Positions 26,436-33,636 of a stretch of DNA of 64,000 nucleotides are shown piece after piece. Both the position numbers and the translations under genes were made by a program. Within the stretch, counting starts at the first letter, position 1. Every line of letters starts with the position of its first letter. The stretch lies in assembly GCF_014203545.1 (NCBI RefSeq), contig NZ_JACHJG010000001.1, forward strand, positions 124,001 to 188,000. The letters are read 5' to 3'. The notes beneath the pieces were generated by a model. That model did not search any database and was not told where the DNA came from. It saw only the letters and a program-made list of their open reading frames with translations. This DNA is from Streptomyces netropsis (lineage in GTDB: Bacteria > Actinomycetota > Actinomycetes > Streptomycetales > Streptomycetaceae).

Positions 26436-28067
26436 TCACATCCGGAAGACGCCGTAGCCGGGCGCCGACGGGTCCTTCGCGGGCAGCGGGGCGTTGGCGC
26501 AGGCGGTCAGCGCGAGGCCCAGCACCTGCCGGGTCTCCAGCGGGTCGATCACCCCGTCGTCCCACAGCCGGGCGGTGGCGTAGTAGGCACTGCCCTGCGT
26601 CTCGTACTGCTCGCGGATCGGTGCCCGGAAGGCGTCCTCGTCGGCCGCGCTCCACTCCTCCCCGCGCGCTTCGAGCTGGTCGCGCTTGACGGTGGCGAGG
26701 ACGGACGCGGCCTGCTCGCCGCCCATCACGGAGATCTTGGCGTTGGGCCACATCCACAGGAAGCGGGGGGAGTAGGCCCGGCCGCACATCGAGTAGTTGC
26801 CCGCGCCGTACGAGCCACCGACGACGACCGTGAGCTTGGGGACGCGGGTGCAGGCCACCGCCGTGACCATCTTCGCGCCGTGCTTGGCGATGCCGCCCGC
26901 CTCGTAGCTCCGCCCGACCATGAAGCCGGAGATGTTCTGCAGGAAGAGCAGGGGGATGCCGCGCTGGTCGCACAGCTCGATGAAGTGCGCGCCCTTCTGG
27001 GCGGATTCGGAGAAGAGGATGCCGTTGTTGGCGACGATGCCCACCGGGTGGCCGTGGATCCGGGCGAAGCCCGTCACCAGAGTCTGCCCGAACTCCGCCT
27101 TGAACTCCTGGAAACGGGAGCCGTCCACGATCCGAGCGATGATCTCGCGCGCGTCGTAAGGGGTGCGGGAGTCGACCGGGACCGCGCCGTACAGCCCCCG
27201 CGGGTCCGTCCTCGGCTCCTCGGCGGGCTCCACCGACCAGGGCAGCGGGCCGCGCCCGGGGAGGGTGGCCACGATGTTCCGCACGATCCGCAGGGCGTGC
27301 GCGTCGTCCTCGGCGAGGTGGTCGGTGACGCCCGAGACCTTGGAGTGGACCTCGCCGCCGCCCAGCTCCTCCGCCGTGACGACCTCGCCCGTCGCGGCCT
27401 TCACCAGCGGCGGGCCGCCCAGGAAGATCGTGCCCTGGTCGCGCACGATCACCGCCTCGTCGCTCATCGCCGGGACGTAGGCGCCGCCCGCCGTGCAGGA
27501 GCCGAGCACCGCCGCGATCTGCGGGATGCCGGCGCCGGACATCCGGGCCTGGTTGTAGAAGATCCGGCCGAAGTGGTCGCGGTCGGGGAAGACCTCGTCC
27601 TGCAAGGGGAGGAAGGCGCCGCCGGAGTCCACGAGATACAGGCAGGGGAGCCTGTTCTCCAACGCGACCTCCTGGGCGCGCAGGTGCTTCTTGACGGTCA
27701 TCGGGTAGTACGTGCCGCCCTTGACCGTGGCGTCGTTGGCGACGATCACCACCTCGCGCCCGGACACCCGCCCGATGCCGGAGATGACGCCCGCCGCCGG
27801 GGCGGCCCCGCCGTACATCCCCTCGGCCGCCAGCGGCGCGAGCTCCAGGAACGGCGACCCGGGGTCCAGCAGCGCGTCCACCCGGTCGCGCGGCAGCAGC
27901 TTTCCGCGCGCGGTGTGCCGCGCGCGGGCCTTCTCGCCCCCGCCCAGTCGTGCGGCGGCGAGCTTCTCGCGCAGTCCGGCGGCCAGCTCGCGGTGGGCGG
28001 CCTCATTGGCCCGCCAGGCGTCGGACGCCGGATCTGCGGTGCTCCCCAGCACCGGTGCCTGCTGCAT
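26436..28067 (-). CDS. carboxyltransferase beta subunit, methylcrotonoyl-CoA carboxylase type
   Basis: Transfers carboxyl from biotin to the acyl-CoA, 543 aa with two crotonase-fold halves. Features are [20 protein letters not shown], the oxyanion region [19 protein letters not shown] in the N-half, and [31 protein letters not shown] and [19 protein letters not shown] in the C-half. The [15 protein letters not shown] stretch is typical of 3-methylcrotonyl-CoA carboxylase beta. It is the first gene of the minus-strand operon beta-alpha-HMG-CoA lyase-AcdH; the leader contains twin operator-like sites shared with the divergent tetR gene. No methylglutaconyl-CoA hydratase gene is present. Confidence 0.93.
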   Translation of the reverse strand: MQQAPVLGSTADPASDAWRANEAAHRELAAGLREKLAAARLGGGEKARARHTARGKLLPRDRVDALLDPGSPFLELAPLAAEGMYGGAAPAAGVISGIGRVSGREVVIVANDATVKGGTYYPMTVKKHLRAQEVALENRLPCLYLVDSGGAFLPLQDEVFPDRDHFGRIFYNQARMSGAGIPQIAAVLGSCTAGGAYVPAMSDEAVIVRDQGTIFLGGPPLVKAATGEVVTAEELGGGEVHSKVSGVTDHLAEDDAHALRIVRNIVATLPGRGPLPWSVEPAEEPRTDPRGLYGAVPVDSRTPYDAREIIARIVDGSRFQEFKAEFGQTLVTGFARIHGHPVGIVANNGILFSESAQKGAHFIELCDQRGIPLLFLQNISGFMVGRSYEAGGIAKHGAKMVTAVACTRVPKLTVVVGGSYGAGNYSMCGRAYSPRFLWMWPNAKISVMGGEQAASVLATVKRDQLEARGEEWSAADEDAFRAPIREQYETQGSAYYATARLWDDGVIDPLETRQVLGLALTACANAPLPAKDPSAPGYGVFRM

Positions 28068-28088
28068 GGACTCGAGCTCCCTTGCTCG

Positions 28089-28133
28089 GTTAATGAGCGT
28101 TAACACGTTTCCTTCAGGTTAACGACCACTAAC
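28089..28133. promoter_or_regulatory. twin 16-bp operator-like inverted repeats between tetR and the carboxylase operon
   Basis: Site 1 (28089-28104) is GTTAATGAGCGTTAAC and site 2 (28118-28133) is GTTAACGACCACTAAC. They agree at 12 of 16 positions, each with GTTA/TAAC ends, and are 29 bp apart centre to centre. Site 2 overlaps the likely -35 of tetR and site 1 sits in the carboxylase leader, as expected for a TetR regulator acting on both directions. Confidence 0.75.
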
Positions 28134-28148
28134 GCCGCTGTCTAGAAT
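28119..28148 (+). promoter_or_regulatory. predicted tetR promoter for a leaderless mRNA
   Basis: TTAACG (28119-28124), an 18-bp spacer and TAGAAT (28143-28148). A start 7-8 bases downstream would fall on the GTG of tetR, and no ribosome site precedes that GTG. Confidence 0.6.
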
Positions 28149-28155
28149 TGATTTC

Positions 28156-28785
28156 GTGACAGACGCAGCAACCCGCCCCCAGCCCGCCCCCGCCCTCACC
28201 CGCCGTGAGCAGATCCTCCGGGAGGCCGCCCGGCTCTTCGCCGAGCGCGGCTTCCACGGCGTCGGGGTGGACGAGATAGGGGCGGCGGTCGGCATCAGCG
28301 GCCCCGGTCTCTACCGGCACTTCGCGGGCAAGGACGCCATGCTCGCGGAGCTGCTGGTGGGGATCAGCGAGCGGCTCTTCGACGGCGGCTGCAGGCGGGT
28401 CGCCGAGGCCGCCGCCGAAGCGGACGGCGACCCGGCCGCCGTGCTCGACTCGCTCATCGACGGGCACATCGACTTCGCCCTGGACGACCGGGCGCTGATC
28501 ACCCTCCACGACCGTGAGCTCGGCCAGCTGCGGGACAGCGACCGCAAGCTGGTGCGCTCCCTCCAGCGCCGGTACGTGGAGCTGTGGGTCGACGTCGTCC
28601 GCCGGCTCCACCCGGACGCCACCGAGGCCGACGTCCGCGGCGCCGTGCACGCCGTCTTCGGGCTGCTCAACTCCACCCCCCACCTCAGCCGGCCCGCCGC
28701 CCTCCCGGGCCGCGCGGCCACGGCGGCGCTGCTGAGGCGGTTGGCGCTCGGCGCGCTCGCCGCCCTGTCCGCGGGCGCGGCGTAG
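28156..28785 (+). CDS. TetR-family regulator of the branched-chain acyl-CoA operon
   Basis: Repressor-type DNA-binding protein of 209 aa. The N-terminal helix-turn-helix is REQILREAARLFAERGFHGV followed by DEIGAAVGISGPGLYRHFAG. The C-terminal ligand domain is helical and Ala/Leu-rich. It is divergent from the carboxylase operon with 88 bp between starts, and twin operator-like repeats fill that gap, so autoregulation and control of leucine/acyl-CoA catabolism are likely. The ligand would plausibly be an acyl-CoA intermediate. The GTG start appears leaderless. Confidence 0.88.
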   Translation: MTDAATRPQPAPALTRREQILREAARLFAERGFHGVGVDEIGAAVGISGPGLYRHFAGKDAMLAELLVGISERLFDGGCRRVAEAAAEADGDPAAVLDSLIDGHIDFALDDRALITLHDRELGQLRDSDRKLVRSLQRRYVELWVDVVRRLHPDATEADVRGAVHAVFGLLNSTPHLSRPAALPGRAATAALLRRLALGALAALSAGAA

Positions 28786-28797
28786 GCCGTGTCGTCC

Positions 28798-28922
28798 GCA
28801 CCCCGCTGCGCGGCGGTGTCCTCAAGTGCCGGACGGGCTGTCATCGGCTGGGCTCAGCCGGAATCAAGCCCGTCCGGCGCTTGAGGACACGCCCGAAGGG
28901 CGCCCGCCGCCGCAGGCGGCAC
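28798..28922 (+). repeat. palindromic intergenic element, copy B (full length)
   Basis: Same element as copy A in the opposite orientation: flank CCGCTGCGCGGCGGT, arm GTCCTCAAGTGCCGGACGGG, inner hairpin CGGCTGGGCTCAGCCG, complementary arm, then the flank CGCCCGCCGCCGCAGGCGGC. One mismatch lies in the arms. It sits 12 bp after the tetR stop, between tandem genes. Confidence 0.85.
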
Positions 28923-29029
28923 CCGGCGTTCCCCCGGAAGGGGCCCGGCTCTGGACAGCCTTGGTGACCCCTGGGTAACTTCAGCCGAGCAAGCGCTTAG
29001 TAGGGCGTGAGACGAGGGAGGGAGGCGCT

Positions 29030-30187
29030 GTGCGTCGCACGGTGTTCAACGAGGACCACGAGGCGTTCCGGGAGACCATCCGCGACTTCATCGCCGCCGA
29101 GGTCGTGCCGGTCTACGACGAGTGGCGCGAGGCGGGTTCGGCGCCCCGGGAGTTCTACAAGAAGCTCGGCGAGCTGGGCGTCTTCGGTATCGAGGTGCCC
29201 GAGGAGTACGGCGGCGCGGGCGAGACCAGTTTCAAGTTCCAGGCCGTCATCGCCGAGGAGTGCGCCCGGGTGGGCGTGAGCTTCGGCGGCAGCAGCGTGC
29301 ACACCGCGCTCTGCCTGCCCTACCTCCTGAAGTACGCCACCGAGGAGCAGAAGCGGCGCTGGCTGCCCTCCTTCGTCTCCGGCGACATGATGACCGCCAT
29401 CGCCATGACCGAGCCCGGCACCGGCTCGGACCTGGCCGGCATGAAGACCACCGCCAGGCTCTCCGAGGACGGCACGCACTACGTCCTCAACGGCGCGAAG
29501 ACCTTCATCACCGGCGGTGTCCACGCCGACCGGGTGCTCGTGTGCGCCCGCACCGCCCCGCCCACCCCCGAGGACCGGCGCGGCGGCATCTCCATCCTCG
29601 TCGTCGACACCGCCTCCGAGGGCTACGCGGTCGGCCGCAAGCTGGAGAAGCTCGGCCTCAAGACCTCCGACACCGCCGAACTCTCCTTCACCGACGTCAA
29701 GGTGCCGGTGGAAGACCTCCTCGGCGAGGAGGGCAAGGCGTTCGGCTACCTCGGCCACAACCTCCCCCAGGAGCGGCTGGCCATCGCCGTCGGCGCGTAC
29801 GCCCAGTCCGCCGCGGCCGTGGAGTTCGCCAAGGCGTACGTCCAGGACCGCACCGTCTTCGGGCAGTCGGTCGCCGCGTTCCAGAACACCAAGTTCGTGC
29901 TGGCCGACTGCAAGTCCGAGGTGGACGCGATGCAGGCGGTCGTCGACCGCGCCCTCGACGCGCACGACGCCGGTGAGCTGACCCCGGCCGACGCCGCGTC
30001 CGCGAAGCTCTTCACCACCGAGCGCGCGGCCGCCGTCATCGACAAGTGCCTCCAACTGCACGGCGGCTACGGCTACATGATGGAGTACCCGATCGCCCGC
30101 CTGTACGCGGACACCCGCGTGACCCGCATCTACGGCGGCACCAGTGAGGTCATGCGCTCGATCATCGCCAAGTCGATGGGCCTGTAG
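29030..30187 (+). CDS. acyl-CoA dehydrogenase (long-chain/IVD-like type)
   Basis: FAD enzyme of beta-oxidation, 385 aa. Signatures are AMTEPGTGSDLAGMKTTARL and QLHGGYGYMMEYPIARLYAD. The position of the usual C-terminal catalytic glutamate is Gly369 (RIYGGTSEVM), as in isovaleryl- and long-chain enzymes whose base comes from helix G; Glu248 in LPQERLAIA or Glu265 in AVEFAKAYV are candidates. The GTG start has GGAGG six bases upstream. A palindromic AAGCGCTT lies 20-30 bp further upstream (28990-28997), inside AGCAAGCGCTTAGT, a possible TetR site. It is followed after 36 bp by a TesB thioesterase. Confidence 0.92.
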   Translation: MRRTVFNEDHEAFRETIRDFIAAEVVPVYDEWREAGSAPREFYKKLGELGVFGIEVPEEYGGAGETSFKFQAVIAEECARVGVSFGGSSVHTALCLPYLLKYATEEQKRRWLPSFVSGDMMTAIAMTEPGTGSDLAGMKTTARLSEDGTHYVLNGAKTFITGGVHADRVLVCARTAPPTPEDRRGGISILVVDTASEGYAVGRKLEKLGLKTSDTAELSFTDVKVPVEDLLGEEGKAFGYLGHNLPQERLAIAVGAYAQSAAAVEFAKAYVQDRTVFGQSVAAFQNTKFVLADCKSEVDAMQAVVDRALDAHDAGELTPADAASAKLFTTERAAAVIDKCLQLHGGYGYMMEYPIARLYADTRVTRIYGGTSEVMRSIIAKSMGL

Positions 30188-30223
30188 GCCGTCCCACCCA
30201 TCCCGTAAGGAACCACCGGCCAC

Positions 30224-31111
30224 ATGAGCGAGCCACCCACCCCCCTGGACGATCTGCTCGGTCAGCTCGACCTCGAGCCCATCGAGCAGGACATCTTCCG
30301 CGGCACCACCGGCCGCCCCACCCTGGTGCCCCGGGTCTTCGGCGGGCAGGTGGCCGCTCAGGCCCTGGTCGCCGCGGGCCGCACCGTCCCCGACGACCGC
30401 GTCGCCCACTCCCTGCACTCCTACTTCCTGCGCCCCGGCGACCCCGAGGTGCCCATCGTCTACACCGTCGACCGCATCCGGGACGGGCGCTCCTTCGCCA
30501 CCCGGCGCGTGGTGGCCGTCCAGCACGGGCAGCCGATCTTCCACCTCTCCGCGTCCTTCCAGACGTACGAGGAGGGGCTGGAGCACCAGGAGCCGATGCC
30601 GCCGGCGCCGGACCCGGTCACCCTGCCCACCGCCGCCGAGATGCTGCCCCGGCACGCCGGCCTCCTCGGCGGCCCCGACATCGTGGAGCTGATCCTCAAG
30701 GCGCGCGGAGCCGTCGACCTGCGGTACGTGGACGAGCCGCCGTTCGCCAGCATGGGGGAGCCGCGCGAGCCCAGGTCGCAGGTGTGGTTCCGGACAAACG
30801 GCAAACTGGCGGACGACCCGCTGCTGCACCTCTGCCTCGCCACCTATGTCTCCGACATGACGCTCCTGGACTCCGTCCTGCTCGCCCACGGGCGCGGCGG
30901 CTGGGCGGTCGGTGACGTCGTCGGCGCCAGCCTTGACCACGCCATGTGGTTCCACCGGCCCTTCCGGGCCGACGAATGGCTGCTCTACGACCAGGAGAGC
31001 CCGACCTCCCAGGGCGGCCGCGGGCTCGCCAGGGGCCGGATCTTCACACAGGACGGGCGGTTGGCGGTTTCGGTCATCCAGGAAGGCGTGGTCCGCGTCC
31101 CGCGCGGCTGA
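30224..31111 (+). CDS. tesB: acyl-CoA thioesterase II (TesB family)
   Basis: Hydrolyses acyl-CoA to free acid and CoA; 295 aa double hot-dog protein. The N-terminal hot-dog contains RVFGGQVAAQALVAAGRTVP and the C-terminal one ATYVSDMTLLDSVL, with the conserved Asp, and LYDQESPTSQGGRGLARGRI, with the Thr and Gln of the catalytic triad. It lies 36 bp after the acyl-CoA dehydrogenase, so the pair probably works in fatty- or branched-acyl turnover. Confidence 0.92.
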   Translation: MSEPPTPLDDLLGQLDLEPIEQDIFRGTTGRPTLVPRVFGGQVAAQALVAAGRTVPDDRVAHSLHSYFLRPGDPEVPIVYTVDRIRDGRSFATRRVVAVQHGQPIFHLSASFQTYEEGLEHQEPMPPAPDPVTLPTAAEMLPRHAGLLGGPDIVELILKARGAVDLRYVDEPPFASMGEPREPRSQVWFRTNGKLADDPLLHLCLATYVSDMTLLDSVLLAHGRGGWAVGDVVGASLDHAMWFHRPFRADEWLLYDQESPTSQGGRGLARGRIFTQDGRLAVSVIQEGVVRVPRG

Positions 31112-31138
31112 GCCAAGTACCCTCCTGGGGTTGATCTT

Positions 31139-31154
31139 TCGAGAACGATCTCGA
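31139..31154. promoter_or_regulatory. inverted repeat upstream of a small membrane protein gene
   Basis: TCGAGAACGATCTCGA has 6-bp arms and a 4-bp spacer and lies 20 bp before the ATG at 31174. The layout resembles a LexA box (TCGAAC-N4-GTTCGA) but the half-sites differ, so I do not call it one. Confidence 0.4.
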
Positions 31155-31173
31155 CTACAGGGAGGGATGCGGC

Positions 31174-31425
31174 ATGTCGCGTGGGGGAGCGCCGATGGGG
31201 ATGGCGGCCAGAGCGCTGCTGATGACCGTTGGGGTCGTCGGCATCGTCGCCGGCGGCGTAGTGCTGTTCTTCTGGCACGGCAGGATCGTCCAGCTCACCG
31301 ACTGGCCCCGGCTGTACTCCGGAGTCCTCTTCCGGCTCGCCGAGGCCGCCGTCCTCTACGGAGGCAGCTGGCTGTGCGTCCGTGCGTGGAACGGCGGCCC
31401 GGGCAACCGGGAGGAAACGGCCTAG
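31174..31425 (+). CDS. small membrane protein, 83 aa
   Basis: Two hydrophobic helices (LLMTVGVVGIVAGGVVLFFW and VLFRLAEAAVLYGGSWLCVR) are joined by a short loop HGRIVQLTDWPRLYSG, with a charged C-terminus. No family recognised. AGGGAGGG upstream of the ATG is a good ribosome site, and a 16-bp inverted repeat lies before it. It is convergent with the phosphatase-like gene. Confidence 0.72.
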   Translation: MSRGGAPMGMAARALLMTVGVVGIVAGGVVLFFWHGRIVQLTDWPRLYSGVLFRLAEAAVLYGGSWLCVRAWNGGPGNREETA

Positions 31426-31451
31426 GCCTGTCCGGAGCCGGCTGGACCTGC

Positions 31452-32240
31452 TCAGGCCTCCGGCGACAACCCCGCCGCGGCCAGCAGGTACGCCGTCATC
31501 GGGTCGTAGAAGCGCGGACTCTGGACGTGGTCGTCGATCGGCACGGCGACCTGGAGGGTGCCCTCGGCCTCGGCGAGGAAGAGGGCCGGATCGTTGGAGT
31601 CCGCGTAACCGACCGCGTCCAGACCGCGCTGGGCCGCGCACCCCGCCCAGCCGTGGTCGGCGACGACCAGATCCGGCAGCGGGCGCCCCTCGCGGACGAG
31701 ACCGTCGAGGATCGCGGCCATCGGGGCGGGGGAGTGGGTGTGCCACAGCGTCGCCCCGCGCTCGAAGACGGCGACGTCCGCGAACTGGAAGACGTAGCCC
31801 TCGTCCGCCGTCAGCCCGTCCGGGATCACGACGATCTCGCACCCCGCCGCCCGCAGCGCGGCGGCCGTGGCCCGGTGCACGTCCAGCAGCCCGCCGGGGT
31901 GCCCGGTCGCGAAGAGCACCCGCTGCCGGCCCATGGCCGCCTTGCGCAGCACGGCGGCCATGCGGTCCAGGGCCGCGACCGTCAGCTCGGGGTCGATGGT
32001 GTCCTGGCCCGCGCGGTGGTTCAGCTCGTCGCTGACGCCGCAGCGCTCCGCCATGACGGCCAGCACGTCCTGCTCGTCCGTCCAGCGGTCGCCGAATTCC
32101 AGCCCGAACCAGTAACGGCGATCACCGTTCGCGAGCTTGCGGTAGTGGTCGAGGTTGTTCTCGCGGGGCGTCGCGACGTCTCCCGCGATGCGCGTACGGA
32201 CGAGATGATCGATCAGAGCGGTACGGCTGGGTATCGACAT
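31452..32240 (-). CDS. conserved protein annotated as phosphatase in relatives
   Basis: Soluble, 262 aa. Motifs that look functional are VLFATGHPGGLLDVHRATAA, VVIPDGLTADEGYVFQFADV, WHTHSPAPM and LVVADHGWAGCAAQ, with conserved His, Asp and Gly. Streptomyces orthologs carry the label phosphatase (recalled), but I cannot place it in a characterised phosphatase superfamily from its motifs. It is divergent from the agmatinase gene; their shared upstream region has paired CGCGATGGACG repeats. Confidence 0.65.
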   Translation of the reverse strand: MSIPSRTALIDHLVRTRIAGDVATPRENNLDHYRKLANGDRRYWFGLEFGDRWTDEQDVLAVMAERCGVSDELNHRAGQDTIDPELTVAALDRMAAVLRKAAMGRQRVLFATGHPGGLLDVHRATAAALRAAGCEIVVIPDGLTADEGYVFQFADVAVFERGATLWHTHSPAPMAAILDGLVREGRPLPDLVVADHGWAGCAAQRGLDAVGYADSNDPALFLAEAEGTLQVAVPIDDHVQSPRFYDPMTAYLLAAAGLSPEA

Positions 32241-32266
32241 GGGCTCATTCTCCCCCGCGATGTGTG

Positions 32267-32299
32267 CGCGATGGACGACGCGTCCCCACGCGATGGACG
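32267..32299. promoter_or_regulatory. paired direct repeats between the phosphatase-like gene and speB
   Basis: CGCGATGGACG occurs at 32267-32277 and again at 32289-32299, 22 bp (two helical turns) apart. A short inverted repeat GGACGACGCGTCC (32273-32285) overlaps the first. A regulator binding the same face twice would fit. Confidence 0.4.
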
Positions 32300-32439
32300 T
32301 CGTGTCTATATGGCGAGGCCGGACCCTTCAATCCGTACATGTGCGGAATCCGTCGCCCTGCCTACCCTCGGGTACGTCCTCCACTGCCGCCCCGACGTTG
32401 CCCCGACCGTAATTCGTCCGTGATTCGAGAGGCCCCCGC

Positions 32440-33420
32440 ATGACCCCCCAGAACAGCCCCGCCCCCCTTGAACCGCGTGGCCCCGTCGACTCCTCCCGCA
32501 TCCCGCGCTACGCCGGTCCCGCCACCTTCGCCCGCCTGCCCCGGCTGGACGAGGTCGGCAGCACCGACATCGCCGTCGTCGGCGTGCCGTTCGACACCGG
32601 CGTCTCCTACCGGCCGGGCGCGCGCTTCGGCGGCAACGCCATCCGTGAGGCCTCCCGTCTGCTGCGTCCGTACAACCCGGCGCAGGACGCCTCCCCCTTC
32701 GCCCTCGCGCAGGTCGCGGACGCCGGTGACATCGCGGCGAACCCGTTCAACATCGACGAGGCCGTGGAGACCATCGAGGCCGCGGCGGACGACCTGCTGG
32801 GCACCGGCGCCCGCATGATGACGCTGGGCGGCGACCACACCATCGCGCTGCCCCTGCTGCGCTCGGTCGCCAAGAAGCACGGCCCGGTGGCCCTGCTGCA
32901 CTTCGACGCGCACCTGGACACCTGGGACACCTACTTCGGCGCCGAGTACACCCACGGCACGCCGTTCCGCCGGGCGGTCGAGGAGGGCATCCTCGACACC
33001 GAGGCGCTGTCCCACGTCGGCACGCGCGGCCCGCTGTACGGCAAGAAGGACCTGACCGACGACGAGAAGATGGGCTTCGGCATCGTCACCTCGGCGGACG
33101 TCATGCGCCGCGGCGTCGACGAGATCGCCGACCAGCTCCGCCAGCGCGTCGGCGACCGCCCGCTGTACATCTCCATCGACATCGACGTCCTGGACCCGGC
33201 CCACGCCCCCGGCACCGGCACCCCGGAGGCGGGCGGTCTGACCTCCCGCGAGCTGCTGGAGATCATCCGCGGCCTGTCCTCCTGCAACCTGGTCTCCGCC
33301 GACCTGGTCGAGGTCGCCCCGGCGTACGACCACGCCGAGATCACGTCGGTGGCGGCGTCGCACGCGGCGTACGAGCTGACGACGATCATGTCCCGGCAGA
33401 TCGCGGCGTCGCGCGCCTGA
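32440..33420 (+). CDS. speB: agmatinase / ureohydrolase (SpeB)
   Basis: Manganese ureohydrolase of 326 aa, expected to cleave agmatine to putrescine and urea; guanidinobutyrase is the main alternative. The metal ligands are in [27 protein letters not shown] and [20 protein letters not shown]. The ATG follows the weakly matching leader GAGAGGCCCCCGC. It is followed by a shortened palindromic element (copy C). Confidence 0.9.
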   Translation: MTPQNSPAPLEPRGPVDSSRIPRYAGPATFARLPRLDEVGSTDIAVVGVPFDTGVSYRPGARFGGNAIREASRLLRPYNPAQDASPFALAQVADAGDIAANPFNIDEAVETIEAAADDLLGTGARMMTLGGDHTIALPLLRSVAKKHGPVALLHFDAHLDTWDTYFGAEYTHGTPFRRAVEEGILDTEALSHVGTRGPLYGKKDLTDDEKMGFGIVTSADVMRRGVDEIADQLRQRVGDRPLYISIDIDVLDPAHAPGTGTPEAGGLTSRELLEIIRGLSSCNLVSADLVEVAPAYDHAEITSVAASHAAYELTTIMSRQIAASRA

Positions 33421-33431
33421 CGCGGTGCCCC

Positions 33432-33539
33432 GGGGCTCCGCCCCGGACCCTGGTCCTCAATCGCCGGACGGGCTGGATCTCCAGCCCGTCCGGCGATTGA
33501 GGACACAGCACAGCGAGCCCGTCCGGCGATTGAGGACAC
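33432..33539. repeat. palindromic intergenic element, copy C (core only, with a third arm)
   Basis: A hairpin with perfect 25-bp arms (33453-33504; arm begins GTCCTCAATCGCCGGACGGG) and a 2-nt loop, followed 10 bp later by a third copy of the right arm (33515-33539). The long flanks of copies A, B and D are missing. Just before it, GGGGCTCCGCCCCGGACCC (from 33432) is part of a 25-bp sequence repeated in inverse orientation at 61267-61291 with one difference. Confidence 0.85.
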
Positions 33540-33636
33540 GGCACGGCGTAAAGACCGCGTAAGGCGAGGCGGCCACGGCGCCAAGGGCCCGTAAGGACCC
33601 GATCACGGTCCGTGTCCGAACCGGTTGGCTGAGCGG

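Noticed and set aside
31139..31154. LexA (SOS) box
   Set aside because: Half-sites are TCGAGA/TCTCGA, not TCGAAC/GTTCGA; the downstream protein is a small membrane protein, not a repair gene.
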